DNA of 64,000 nucleotides, from assembly GCA_963771005.1 (NCBI GenBank), contig CAVYRO010000002.1, positions 310,001 through 374,000 on the forward strand. Direction: 5' to 3'. The notes under the pieces are model-generated. The model was not told the DNA's origin, did not search any database, and was given only the letters and a program-made list of their open reading frames with translations. Both the position numbers and the translations under genes were made by a program. Positions 1 through 8,390 of this stretch are shown here, piece by piece (position 1 is the first letter of the stretch; every line of letters begins with the position of its first letter). Origin of the DNA: DASQZK01 sp963771005. GTDB lineage: Bacteria > Bacteroidota > Bacteroidia > Bacteroidales > GCA-2748055.

Positions 1-240
1 GCCGGAGATCAGGGACTGGAAATGGAAGCCTCAAAAGGGCAATATGGAACGTGGCTGAAGTGGATGTAATTTGGTGAAGTGGAAGAGGAACGCGGATCCA
101 GAAGAATTTGGTGATTTGTTGAATTGGAGATTTGTTGATTTGGTGAAGTGGAAGAGGAACGCGGATTTGACGGATTTGTGCGGATAATCACGGAGCTAAT
201 CTGTGATAATCTGTGAAATCTGTGGTGAAACTCCCCGAAG
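1..240. repeat. Intergenic direct repeats (GATTTGTTGATTTGGTGAAG type)
   Basis: The region is non-coding and made of short related units. A 29-bp segment beginning ATTTGGTGAAGTGG occurs exactly at 69-97 and again at 138-166. GAAGAATTTG-type units occur near 100 and 237. A phrase of the AATCTGTGAAATCTGTGG type lies at about 196-235. Related units recur at 17404-17450 and 31117-31155, so this is a dispersed intergenic repeat family. No gene is supported here. Confidence 0.7.
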
Positions 241-280
241 AATTTGTTGAATTGGAGATTTGTTGATTTGTTGAATGGAA

Positions 281-380
281 TTCAAACCATATCAAACCAT
301 ATCAAACCATATCAAACCATATCAACCATATCAAACCATATCAAACCATTTCAAACCACCTCAAACAATCTCAAACATTT
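281..380. repeat. 10-bp tandem repeat (ATCAAACCAT)
   Basis: Ten head-to-tail units of ATCAAACCAT occur, nearly perfect on the left and drifting to ATTTCAAACC and TCTCAAACA variants on the right. One unit carries a 1-bp phase change near 325. The period is close to one helical turn. The same word recurs in degenerate form at 17463-17517. There are no spacers, so it is not a CRISPR array. Confidence 0.85.
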
Positions 381-732
381 TTCTGAGAAATCTGTGGTGA
401 AATTCCCTCATACATCATTCTACATTTCTACCAGTGAACTTTTTTATCAAAATGAAGATTGAATTAATTTTTTTAAAATATAAATATTTATTTTTTGAAT
501 TTCCGGACCGGGAAACTTTATGGGAAACTATATACTGAATAGGCATCGGATATAATTTCCGCACTGATAATTAATAATTTACAATAAATAGATATGTATA
601 ATTTCTGAGATTGCGGGATTAAAAATAAGAGCATTAATTTTTTTAACTTTTAGAGGTTCAAATTGTTTTACTTTTAATAAACCGATCAATTTTTCCGGAA
701 AGGAATAATGATAATTTAAAAATGGAAAAAGC

Positions 733-1419
733 ATGAGAATTCTTGTTGTTGAAGACGATCAGAAGTTCTCATTTTATCTGAAAACGGGACTGGAAAGTGA
801 CGGCCATCGGGTTGACCTGGTATATGACAGTATAGCGGGGGAGAGAAAAGTAATGTCAAAGAATTATGATGTCATCATCCTTGATGTGATCCTTCCGGGA
901 GAAGACGGTTTCGTGCTTCTTGAAAAGATCCGCAAAAATGAGATAAATACGCCTGTAATGATGCTTACCTCGCTTGATTCCATTGAGGATAAGGTCAGGG
1001 GATTCGAATGCGGTGCCGATGATTATCTTGTGAAGCCTTTCAGCTACAAGGAACTGCAGGTACGGGTCAAGGCGCTCAAAAGAAGGTTTACCGGTAAAAC
1101 CATCTCACACATGATCCGCATATCCGACCTTGAGCTGGATACCCAGACGAAGAAAGCCAGGCGCAGTAACCGGTCGATCAAACTTACGGCTATTGAGTAC
1201 AAGCTTCTCGAATTCCTTGCTAAAAACAAGGGGAGAGTGCTCGACAGGCTTGAGATCATGGATCACATATGGGGTAGTTCCTATAATTCCGGGACGAATG
1301 TGGTTGATGTGCATATCAATTCCATCCGGAAGAAGATCGATAAAGAATTCTCACCAAAATTAATCAGAACAGTTATCGGAATGGGATATGTAATGGATGA
1401 TGAAGAATCAGATACGTAG
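733..1419 (+). CDS. OmpR/PhoB-family response regulator
   Basis: A 228-aa two-component response regulator. The receiver domain (about residues 1-115) has the acidic pair D8/D9, phospho-acceptor D51, T79 and the K101-P102 switch lysine. A winged-helix DNA-binding domain fills about 130-225 and ends in the usual VRGxGY-like strand (VIGMGYVMDD). The length is normal for the family. The ATG at 733 places the first beta strand RILVVED directly at the N-terminus. No histidine kinase lies within the window on either side, so it is an orphan here. The family is certain; the signal and targets are unknown. Confidence 0.93.
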   Translation: MRILVVEDDQKFSFYLKTGLESDGHRVDLVYDSIAGERKVMSKNYDVIILDVILPGEDGFVLLEKIRKNEINTPVMMLTSLDSIEDKVRGFECGADDYLVKPFSYKELQVRVKALKRRFTGKTISHMIRISDLELDTQTKKARRSNRSIKLTAIEYKLLEFLAKNKGRVLDRLEIMDHIWGSSYNSGTNVVDVHINSIRKKIDKEFSPKLIRTVIGMGYVMDDEESDT

Positions 1420-1586
1420 ATTCCTTTTTTTCTACCTGACAGAACTGATTTTATTCTGCTATGAAAAATTAATATTTCCCTAATTAAAGTTTAATCTGAT
1501 CTTAATGCATAGAGCATCAAATCCTTGTAATTTTACTTTCCAATTCAGAAAAATCGAGGAAGAAGTTGAACAGGTGTACTTGAGAA

Positions 1587-1838
1587 ATGCACCATAAAAA
1601 CTTAGCGCTTATGGAAAGTCCAAAGGAATTATCATTATCAAAGATCAGGAATTTTCATTTTGAAATTCGCAAGATGGAGAAAGAAGTCAGTGGTTTGGAG
1701 CACGAGATGGAAACCATTGAGAAATACCATGGCTATTGGCCGGAGAGCAGACTATATTCCGCACCTGAAGAAAAGGTGAAGGAGCCTGCACAGAACAAAC
1801 CCTGCATGGATTATATCGTACCCTGGCAGATGGTATGA
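1587..1838 (+). CDS. Small hypothetical protein, partly coiled coil
   Basis: An 83-aa reading frame I do not recognise. The middle (about residues 18-50) is rich in E/K/M and looks helical or coiled coil. The C-terminal half is proline- and tyrosine-rich and ends MDYIVPWQMV. A second ATG nine codons in (MESPKELS) could be the real start. It follows the response regulator by 167 bp on the same strand, so read-through is possible. Support is limited to codon composition and the absence of a competing frame. Confidence 0.45.
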   Translation: MHHKNLALMESPKELSLSKIRNFHFEIRKMEKEVSGLEHEMETIEKYHGYWPESRLYSAPEEKVKEPAQNKPCMDYIVPWQMV

Positions 1839-2082
1839 TTTCCTGTACCGGTAAAATCGCGATCCCGGTATTTATTTAATGATTATTTGTTTATTTGCAA
1901 CATTACTGAAGTTATTTCATTCCCGCTATCCTGAGGGTAAGTGAAAAATGGATTTGGCAGATCGCTTCAGAAATGGTCCTGCAATTTGAACTATTAAATA
2001 AGAGGTTTCATCCGGACCGGGTAAAAATGAAAAAAATTCATTTTTATCGCTGATCCGGGTGAAACCTTTTCTTATTTCAGGA

Positions 2083-2583
2083 TCAGGCTGCGCCCCCGGG
2101 TGCAGCTGACTGGTTCTTACTCCGCTCGATGGACTGAAGTGCGAGGTAATTGTCACCGAATTTCTCAAGATTTTCCATCTCTACATCGTACTGGTCGAAA
2201 TGCCTCTCCTCATCGTCAACGAGTTGCTCAAATATTTTTTTTGAAGCTGAATCGGCATTTCCTGCACATTCATTGGCCCAGAGATTATAATCGTTCGCAC
2301 TACCTTCTTCCATGCTGCGGGCTAATTTCAGCATTTCCCTCACATCCCGGATCTTCTGAACTTCGTGAGCTGCTAACATCTCGACTTCGCCTTTCAGGAA
2401 CAAGATCCTTTCGGCCAGGAGTTCGATATGCATCATTTCTTCGATGGCGGTTCTCCGGAATAGGTTGGAGAGTAGGTCATAGCCCCTGTCGTCGCAATGA
2501 AAATGAAAGTACATGTACTGGTGTACCGCAGACAGCTCATCAGCGACGGCCTTGTTAAGGAGTTCGATACTTTTTTCTTTCAT
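2083..2583 (-). CDS. bfr: Bacterioferritin
   Basis: A 166-aa iron-storage ferritin of the bacterioferritin type, which oxidises Fe(II) and stores it in a 24-mer shell. Aligning by eye with E. coli Bfr at a constant offset of two residues gives all ferroxidase ligands: E16, E49, H52, E92, E125 and H128. M50 sits at the position of the axial haem ligand Met52, so haem binding is likely. ERILFLKG after the second helix is a family hallmark. The C-terminus adds an unusual small tail rich in Ala/Gly (APGGAA). It is probably a single-gene unit downstream of the ATP-grasp cluster. Confidence 0.93.
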   Translation of the reverse strand: MKEKSIELLNKAVADELSAVHQYMYFHFHCDDRGYDLLSNLFRRTAIEEMMHIELLAERILFLKGEVEMLAAHEVQKIRDVREMLKLARSMEEGSANDYNLWANECAGNADSASKKIFEQLVDDEERHFDQYDVEMENLEKFGDNYLALQSIERSKNQSAAPGGAA

Positions 2584-2727
2584 GGTCAGGTTTTATGGTT
2601 TATTTCTGCCTGCAAATTAAGAAATATCCGGGAAACCTGTATGTCGTAATTCAAATGGTTTTCCTGTTATACAATCCATTCATGGCCGGTAATACATATC
2701 CGCTTGTGGACGTAAATTGGAGCAGTG

Positions 2728-3207
2728 TTAAAGCTTCCTGGAGAGGATGAGCTTATTATCACCCGGTTCATAAAAATCCTCTAGTTCCGCTTTAAGGGAA
2801 TAGCCGTGCCTCAGGTAAAAAACCCGCGTGGATTCGTACTGGATTTTGGATGATGTCTCGATATATAAGGCCCGCCCTCCTGCTTTTTTTACGGCAGCCT
2901 CAGTTTTGGCAAGCAAAAGTGAGCCGATGCCCTTGTTCCGGAATTCCTGGCTGGTCGCAATCCAGTAAAGATCATAACTGGACAGGGTGCAAGGGATAAG
3001 TCCGTAACATGTGAAGGCAATTGTAATTCCGTTATTTTCGGCAAAAATGAATTCATAACCGCTTGCCGGTCCTTTGGTCAGTCTTTCTTCCGCCAGTTCA
3101 CGGGCCACTTTGATCTCATCTTCCCTGAAGAAACCCGTGGAGCGGATGATTTCTTCAACAGTCTCCGGGTCTCCGGGAACAATTTCATTCCGGTAGGTTA
3201 TATCCAT
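2728..3207 (-). CDS. GNAT family N-acetyltransferase
   Basis: A 159-aa GNAT acyltransferase. The acetyl-CoA binding loop is visible as RNKGIG (about residue 90), preceded by the DLYWIAT strand and followed by the YxRHGY motif near residue 133, which is typical of this fold. Its start overlaps the end of the upstream ATP-grasp gene by 23 bp, so the two are translationally coupled. As the last gene of the aminomutase/ATP-grasp cluster it may acetylate the product of that pathway, but the sequence does not show the substrate. It is much shorter than AblB beta-lysine acetyltransferases. Confidence 0.88.
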   Translation of the reverse strand: MDITYRNEIVPGDPETVEEIIRSTGFFREDEIKVARELAEERLTKGPASGYEFIFAENNGITIAFTCYGLIPCTLSSYDLYWIATSQEFRNKGIGSLLLAKTEAAVKKAGGRALYIETSSKIQYESTRVFYLRHGYSLKAELEDFYEPGDNKLILSRKL

Positions 3208-4183
3208 TTTGATCTTTTAAAGCCTGGTCCATAATCCGGCCGATACAGGCAGTAAAACTGACGCCTGATCTTTCACAGGCTGCATTAAAACCTGATCCGG
3301 GAGAAATACAAGGATTGGCGTTAACCTCGAGTACCCATGGGCGTCCTTCTTCATCCACGCGGAAATCAACCCGCGCGTAACCGGATAGGTTGAAAAGCTC
3401 CCAGCATTCGAGGGAGATCTTTTTCAACAGGGTTGTCAGTGAGGCATCGCTTGCCGGCAGATCAAAGGTACGGCGGGTATTTTCAAACTCGAAAGAACTT
3501 TCGTCCCATTTTGCGGCATAACCCACGATCAGGGGCTTACCGGCGGGAAACCCCGTGAAGGTCATTTCCGCCGGGGAAAGTACTTCCGGTCCGTTTTCAC
3601 CCGAAAGAAGGGAAATATTGAATTCGCGACCAGCTATATATTCCTCAGTGAAATATTCCCGTCCGAATTTTGCAGCGAAATCATTCAGGATTTCCGGATC
3701 AGTGCCGTTAAAGATACTTCTGTCAGTTATTCCTACCGAGGCATCTTCCCATAACGGTTTAATAATGAATTTCTTCCCTGCTCGTGCAGGAACGGCACGG
3801 CCGGCTTCATACCATTCAGGTGTAGGGATACCTGCCGATTTAAGGATCTTCTTGGCCAGAAGCTTGTTGGAAGTCAGCAGGATGCTTTCCGGACTGCAAC
3901 CGGTGAAAGGAATGCCGGTGGACTTCAGGAAAGCGGGGGCCACCCAGATGAGATCGGCCCGCCCGCCGGTATTTTCCACGAGATTAAAGATAATCCCGGG
4001 TGAGAGAACTTTTAACGCCCGGGAACAATCCCTGAGATTGAGGTCCATGAACATGCGGTTACTTTCGATCTCCAGTTCTTCCAGGGCCTCTTCCACGGCG
4101 CATGCCTGATCAAGGACATCAAGTTCATCGGGCGTGGGACTATCAGACAGCTCATTCATCAAAATAACGGCCTTCTTCATCAT
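3185..4183 (-). CDS. D-alanine-D-alanine ligase-like ATP-grasp enzyme (1)
   Basis: An ATP-grasp ligase that should join a carboxylate to an amine through an acyl-phosphate. Visible parts are the central lysine strand KFIIKPLWEDASVGI (about 135-150), the EEYIAGREFNISLL ATP-binding segment, and the C-terminal Mg site ARVDFRVDEEG...VLEVNANP with E and N metal ligands near residue 300. The N-terminal domain differs from true Ddl, so it need not make D-Ala-D-Ala. ATG at 4183 was preferred over an in-frame TTG at 4189. It overlaps the GNAT gene downstream and lies 38 bp after the second ATP-grasp gene. Confidence 0.88.
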   Translation of the reverse strand: MMKKAVILMNELSDSPTPDELDVLDQACAVEEALEELEIESNRMFMDLNLRDCSRALKVLSPGIIFNLVENTGGRADLIWVAPAFLKSTGIPFTGCSPESILLTSNKLLAKKILKSAGIPTPEWYEAGRAVPARAGKKFIIKPLWEDASVGITDRSIFNGTDPEILNDFAAKFGREYFTEEYIAGREFNISLLSGENGPEVLSPAEMTFTGFPAGKPLIVGYAAKWDESSFEFENTRRTFDLPASDASLTTLLKKISLECWELFNLSGYARVDFRVDEEGRPWVLEVNANPCISPGSGFNAACERSGVSFTACIGRIMDQALKDQNGYNLPE

Positions 4184-4221
4184 GATCAACAGTTAATAAG
4201 GGTAATTCATGCACTTCATGT

Positions 4222-5235
4222 TCAGGAAACAGATGCTGTCCTTTTCTTTGTGGCAGGCTGCGGTTTTATTTTCCGGATGGCTGAATTCATGATCATCCGG
4301 ATGAGACTTGAATAGGAGATCCCGTTAAGTCCGCAGAGGATAGGAAGATCGGAGTGTACTGGATTGAGGCCCGCCAGCGGGTTCACTTCTATGAAACATG
4401 CCTTCCCGGCGGAATCATAGCGGATGTCGATCCGGCCGGCATCTTCACATTCCAGTGCTCTCCAGGCATCGACGGCTAGCTCCTCACATTCAAGCGCCTC
4501 CTGTCCGCCAGCTTTTATATAATTAACCAGGTCGACGTAATTTTCCTTATTCTGGTAAGAATAGGCATTTTTTTCAGCCTCGTCCCTTAAGATGATCTCC
4601 ATTGTCCCCACAGCCCTGGCATCCGGTCCGGTTCCCACGATGCCGACAGTAAATTCCCGCCCGCTGAGGTATTCTTCAATGAGCACAGGCTGCCGGAACT
4701 TTTCAAGCAACTGGTTACAAACCTGTCTCAGCTGACTCTGGTCGCGGATGAAGGATTTTCCGTCAATCCCCTTACCGGTTCCTTCTGCGATCGGTTTTGC
4801 GAAGAGCGGGAAAGGGAGGTCAATGCGATCTGCGTCCTCCGGTGTTCTCACAACCCTGAAATCGGCTGTTGAAATCCCTGCATCCCGGATAATGCTTTTT
4901 GTCATTCCCTTGTGAAGGGTGAGAGCGAGCACCAGTGGACCTGAGAAAACATAGGGGATATTCCATGCATCGAGTAGGGCCGGGACCTGGGCTTCCCTTC
5001 CAATGCCATACATCCCTTCACAGATGTTAAACACGATGTCCCAGCGTTTTCCATTAAGCAGCGCTTTTCCCAGCTGCCGTACATTCCCGATCCTTTCCGT
5101 TTCAAAGCCATGTATATTCAAAGCATGCTCAATGGCTGCGATCGTTTCTTCCTTGTCAAATTCAGCCGTTTCTTCTGCACTGAATCCCTGCCTGAGGTAA
5201 TCGGTGCGTAGATCATATGTGATTCCTGTTTTCAT
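4222..5235 (-). CDS. D-alanine-D-alanine ligase-like ATP-grasp enzyme (2)
   Basis: A second ATP-grasp ligase of about 337 aa and a distant paralogue of the next gene. Features are an N-terminal substrate domain with VFNICEGMYGIGREAQ, the lysine strand PLFAKPIAEGTGKGI, IEEYLSGREFTVGIV, and the Mg-binding end RIDIRYDSAGKACFIEVNPLAG. The GREAQVPALLD segment resembles the Ddl substrate region. A TTG at 5256 also opens the frame, but the ATG at 5235 (MKTGITYDLR) gives the natural first strand. Two different ligases side by side suggest two sequential peptide-type couplings. Confidence 0.88.
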   Translation of the reverse strand: MKTGITYDLRTDYLRQGFSAEETAEFDKEETIAAIEHALNIHGFETERIGNVRQLGKALLNGKRWDIVFNICEGMYGIGREAQVPALLDAWNIPYVFSGPLVLALTLHKGMTKSIIRDAGISTADFRVVRTPEDADRIDLPFPLFAKPIAEGTGKGIDGKSFIRDQSQLRQVCNQLLEKFRQPVLIEEYLSGREFTVGIVGTGPDARAVGTMEIILRDEAEKNAYSYQNKENYVDLVNYIKAGGQEALECEELAVDAWRALECEDAGRIDIRYDSAGKACFIEVNPLAGLNPVHSDLPILCGLNGISYSSLIRMIMNSAIRKIKPQPATKKRTASVS

Positions 5236-5306
5236 TTCTCCAGTACAATTATTCAATTCGTCAATATTTTAAAAAATATCAACACAAAGACTTCCTCCTT
5301 TGTGGA

Positions 5307-6563
5307 TTACATATAATCGGGGTAGGTATATTGTTTCCCCTGGTAGTTAGAGAGAATGATATCACCCTTCTTTTTACCTAAAAAATAATTGGGCAGCATG
5401 GGGATTTTGCCCCCGCCTCCCGGGGCATCGATTACAAAATGAGGCACTGCATACCCGGAGGTAAAACCCCTGAGCGAGCGGATTATCTCAATGCCCTTTG
5501 CCACCGGGGTCCTGAAGTGGGCGGATCCGGGGACCGGGTCACATTGGTAAAGGTAATAGGGTCTCACCCGGATCTTAAGTAATTCGTGCATCAACTTTTT
5601 AAATACTTGCGGATCGTCATTTATCCCTTTCAGCAATACGGTCTGGCTGCCCATAGGAATTCCGGCATCGGCCAGCCTGTTGCACGCCGTGCTTACTTCC
5701 GGGGTGATCTCTTCCGGGTGTGTAAAATGTATGCTGAGATATAACGGGTGGAATCTTCGGAACATCCTGACCAGGGCAGGGGTAATCCTTTGAGGCAGCA
5801 CAACGGGCACCTTGGTCCCGATGCGTATAATTTCCACATGAGGGATCGCCCGCAATCCGGTTAGCAGATATTTCAGCTTCTCATCCGGCAGGGTAAGAGG
5901 ATCGCCGCCCGAGAGCAGGACATCTCTGATTTCAGAATGATTCCTTATGTATTCAAGGGCTTCATCCCAGTCCGTTCGCAGGGCATGGGAATTTTTCTTA
6001 TCGGCCACCATATGGGAACGGGTACAATAGCGACAGTAACTGCTGCAGAAATTGGTTACCAGGAAGAGGACCCGGTCGGGATAACGGTGTACCAGGCAAT
6101 TCAGGGAATTATGCTGATGCTCATTTAACGGATCGGGTTGCTCACCGGGCGAATGCACTAATTCACTGAAAACTGGCACCATTGTGCGACGAAGCGCATG
6201 ACCAGGATCATCCCTGTTCAGGAGACTTGCATAATAAGGAGTGATACGGACAGGAAGATTTATGTTATTTTCTGAGGAAACCATCATTTCTTCATCCGAT
6301 AATCTGAGAAAGGTACCCAGGGCTTTGAGGGATGAGAAACTATGGCGAAGTTGCCACTGCCAATTATTCCATTCCCGGATTGTTGTCCCGGGAAAATACG
6401 TTTTAAGAAAAAGGTTAGATTTTTCGTTAATCGGTTGAAAACCCTGTAGTTGCTCTTCTAAAGAGGCTGGGTTTTCTGCCAAAAGGAAGGGTGTGCTCGG
6501 AGGTTCCTGAACATCAGCCTCACCTGAAGCAGAAATCATGACATTCTTTTCTTCTGATTTCAT
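5307..6563 (-). CDS. KamA-family radical SAM aminomutase (lysine 2,3-aminomutase-like)
   Basis: A 418-aa member of the lysine 2,3-aminomutase family, which moves the alpha-amino group to the beta carbon using SAM, a 4Fe-4S cluster and PLP. The cluster cysteines are C173, C177 and C180 (CX3CX2C). The PLP lysine is K386 in PGGGGK. Two aspartates that bind the lysine side chain in clostridial enzyme, D293 and D330, correspond to D342 and D379, with the same 37-residue spacing. This favours L-lysine over glutamate as substrate. The C-terminal zinc-binding extension of the clostridial enzyme is missing: the protein ends at TYPDYM. It leads the four-gene minus-strand cluster. Confidence 0.9.
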   Translation of the reverse strand: MKSEEKNVMISASGEADVQEPPSTPFLLAENPASLEEQLQGFQPINEKSNLFLKTYFPGTTIREWNNWQWQLRHSFSSLKALGTFLRLSDEEMMVSSENNINLPVRITPYYASLLNRDDPGHALRRTMVPVFSELVHSPGEQPDPLNEHQHNSLNCLVHRYPDRVLFLVTNFCSSYCRYCTRSHMVADKKNSHALRTDWDEALEYIRNHSEIRDVLLSGGDPLTLPDEKLKYLLTGLRAIPHVEIIRIGTKVPVVLPQRITPALVRMFRRFHPLYLSIHFTHPEEITPEVSTACNRLADAGIPMGSQTVLLKGINDDPQVFKKLMHELLKIRVRPYYLYQCDPVPGSAHFRTPVAKGIEIIRSLRGFTSGYAVPHFVIDAPGGGGKIPMLPNYFLGKKKGDIILSNYQGKQYTYPDYM

Positions 6564-6629
6564 GAATTAATAATGTGGAAAAAAGCTTCATTTCGAAAAA
6601 TATCATATCTGTAACAATCAATGGATCAG

Positions 6630-6651
6630 ATGCATATGCATGTCAAAGTTA
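6630..6651 (-). promoter_or_regulatory. Possible -7 box and palindrome upstream of kamA-like gene
   Basis: On the minus strand TAACTTTG (6651-6644) matches the Bacteroidota TAnnTTTG -7 consensus, about 80 bp before the start codon. A perfect 12-bp palindrome, ATGCATATGCAT, lies directly downstream at 6630-6641 and could be an operator. No good -33 element is visible at the usual spacing, so this is tentative. Confidence 0.3.
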
Positions 6652-6818
6652 ATTTCGTGATCAATGCATATTTTATGCAATAATATAGATTTTTTACATT
6701 GTTTGTATCAAGGTAACCATTTTAATTGGCACATTTAATAAAATTTTATGAACAAGCTAAAATTCTTTGTACGGGTTTAAGCCAGATAAAGTTAACCAGG
6801 CCTCATTCATTAAAAAAT

Positions 6819-6852
6819 AAACCCTTGCAATTTATTCGTATTGCAAGGGTTT
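6819..6852 (-). terminator. Rho-independent terminator after DUF4142 gene
   Basis: A perfect 12-bp inverted repeat (AAACCCTTGCAA and TTGCAAGGGTTT) with a 10-base loop lies 41 bp beyond the stop of the DUF4142 gene. Read on the minus strand it is followed by TATTTTTTAAT. It separates that gene from the kamA-like promoter region. Confidence 0.8.
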
Positions 6853-6893
6853 ATCTTTAAATAAAAAACCTGTGTTACCAATGGAAAACCGGA

Positions 6894-7628
6894 TCATTTC
6901 TGAGGCGGTGTGGTGGTATTTTCGCGATTCTGTCTGCTGTTATTCATATCCTGATCGTTATCCATATCCCGATCATTATTCATATCGCTGTTTCTACCAC
7001 CGGATTTTTGTTGGATACCCTGGGCCATCTGAAGATGTTGCTGTATTACAGGCAGAGAGCTGTCAATCCAGTTATCAAGTTGTTGGTTCTTGGAGCTTTT
7101 CTGGTCCTGTTTTGCTTGCTTCAGCTTTGAGATATCTTCCTGCTGATCCTGAATAGTCTTATCCAGAAAAGCTTTGTCAAATTCATCACCTGACTTTTTG
7201 CTCAACTGATCGATAAGTTGCTGATCTTTTTGATCCAGCTTCTGAGGCACATCTACATTCATACCCATTGCAATATTCTGAAGTTTCTGATTTGCACTGG
7301 TATGATAATCAACCATTTTACGTGCAAGATCTTTTACTTCCTGGGAACTGCTTTTCTGTTGGGCAAGCTGACCGAGTTTAACGGAAAGCATACCATTTTC
7401 TGCAACAGTTTTTACCAACTCATCCACATTCTGGTTCGTTTGCTGACCATATGTTTTCGTTTGCTGACCATATGTTTTGGAGTCAGACTTTGAATTGGAT
7501 CTCGAATAGTCTCTTGAGTGATACTTACTCGTATCCTGGTGGATGGTATCATAACTGTGGGTCACTTGTGCAAATCCTGAGGTGCACATCAAACCTATAA
7601 CAAATGATATTAAACTAAGCTTTTTCAT
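6894..7628 (-). CDS. DUF4142 exported protein (1), with repeats
   Basis: A 244-aa exported protein. A signal peptide covers residues 1-21, ending at GFAQ. The DUF4142 helical domain occupies about 65-205, with the family's MLSVKLGQLAQQKSSSQEVKDLA start and pairs of helices with a conserved DYHTSAN histidine. Two low-complexity parts flank it: a tandem TYGQQTK repeat near residue 55, and an asparagine/aspartate repeat of DMNNDR type at the C-terminus. Ferritin-like DUF4142 proteins sit in the periplasm; their role is unclear. A paralogue lies at 8391-8984. Confidence 0.88.
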   Translation of the reverse strand: MKKLSLISFVIGLMCTSGFAQVTHSYDTIHQDTSKYHSRDYSRSNSKSDSKTYGQQTKTYGQQTNQNVDELVKTVAENGMLSVKLGQLAQQKSSSQEVKDLARKMVDYHTSANQKLQNIAMGMNVDVPQKLDQKDQQLIDQLSKKSGDEFDKAFLDKTIQDQQEDISKLKQAKQDQKSSKNQQLDNWIDSSLPVIQQHLQMAQGIQQKSGGRNSDMNNDRDMDNDQDMNNSRQNRENTTTPPQK

Positions 7629-8070
7629 AATGCATATTTATTTATTGTTCAACAATCTGTTTGAAACCACACGGTGGTTTCCCTACCTTTATATTTTCAA
7701 TAAAAAAATGGTATTTTACCGTTAAAGAGCACGTTAGTTAATTATTAATCACCCTCCTTTCTCTCCTTTTAAGCTCTTTTTTTCGGCATTGATGGTCATA
7801 TTTCGTTGCACTCTGAGAAAGATCAGTCTTTATTTCTAAATCCAAACATTTCCATTGGTTAGGTTATATCTTCGTCTTTTCTTAAAACTGTGCCAAAATT
7901 AAAATCACTATCGAAAACCCTCCGAATTTATTGATTATGACGAGTGAAGCATTTAAAGACCTCAGAAAACAGGAGTGCTTTCCGTAAAAGAGATGTGGGA
8001 TTTTGATGAAATTTTTCCCCAATTGCTATTTCCTGCTTTCCACACAATGTTCGATAAATAGTGTTTGCAA

Positions 8071-8294
8071 GAAAACTCGACAACCCTTCGACTTCGCTCA
8101 GGGACCGGCGACTTCATTCAAGAGGGTGAACTTTTCGGATGGTGGTAAGGCAGGCCAAAGGCCCTTATGTATAAATCTAAAATTCAATGGTTTTCTTATG
8201 AAAGGCCTTTGGCCTGCCTTACCACCATCCGAAAAGTTCTTCGTTCATCGAATTGACCGGTCCTTGAGCGAAGTCGAAGGGTTGTCGAGTTTTC
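8071..8294. repeat. 224-bp nested inverted repeat (MITE/REP-like)
   Basis: The outer arms (8071-8108 and 8257-8294) contain CGACAACCCTTCGACTTCGC and its near-complement. The inner arms (8128-8163 and 8204-8239) are a perfect 36-bp inverted repeat around a 40-base AT-rich loop. No coding capacity is credible. The outer word CCTTCGACTTCGCTCAGG is, to my knowledge, a common dispersed repeat word in Bacteroidota genomes. The structure would fold into a long cruciform or RNA hairpin. The rest of 7629-8390 holds nothing I can identify. Confidence 0.85.
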
Positions 8295-8390
8295 TTTCTG
8301 ATACCAAATAGGGATATTAGCAGATACAGGACGCGACTGTCTCTGCTCCTCATACTACCACAGGGACAAACCGCGACCTGCAAGTACTTA

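Noticed and set aside
281..380. CRISPR-like array
   Set aside because: The 10-bp units are directly adjacent with no spacers, and no cas genes are near.
3555..4109. 184-aa plus-strand frame
   Set aside because: Antisense to the ATP-grasp gene, which carries clear catalytic motifs.
8003..8311. Open reading frame over the inverted repeat
   Set aside because: The translation contains PFDFAQGP-type peptide produced by the common repeat word; it is a by-product of the repeat.
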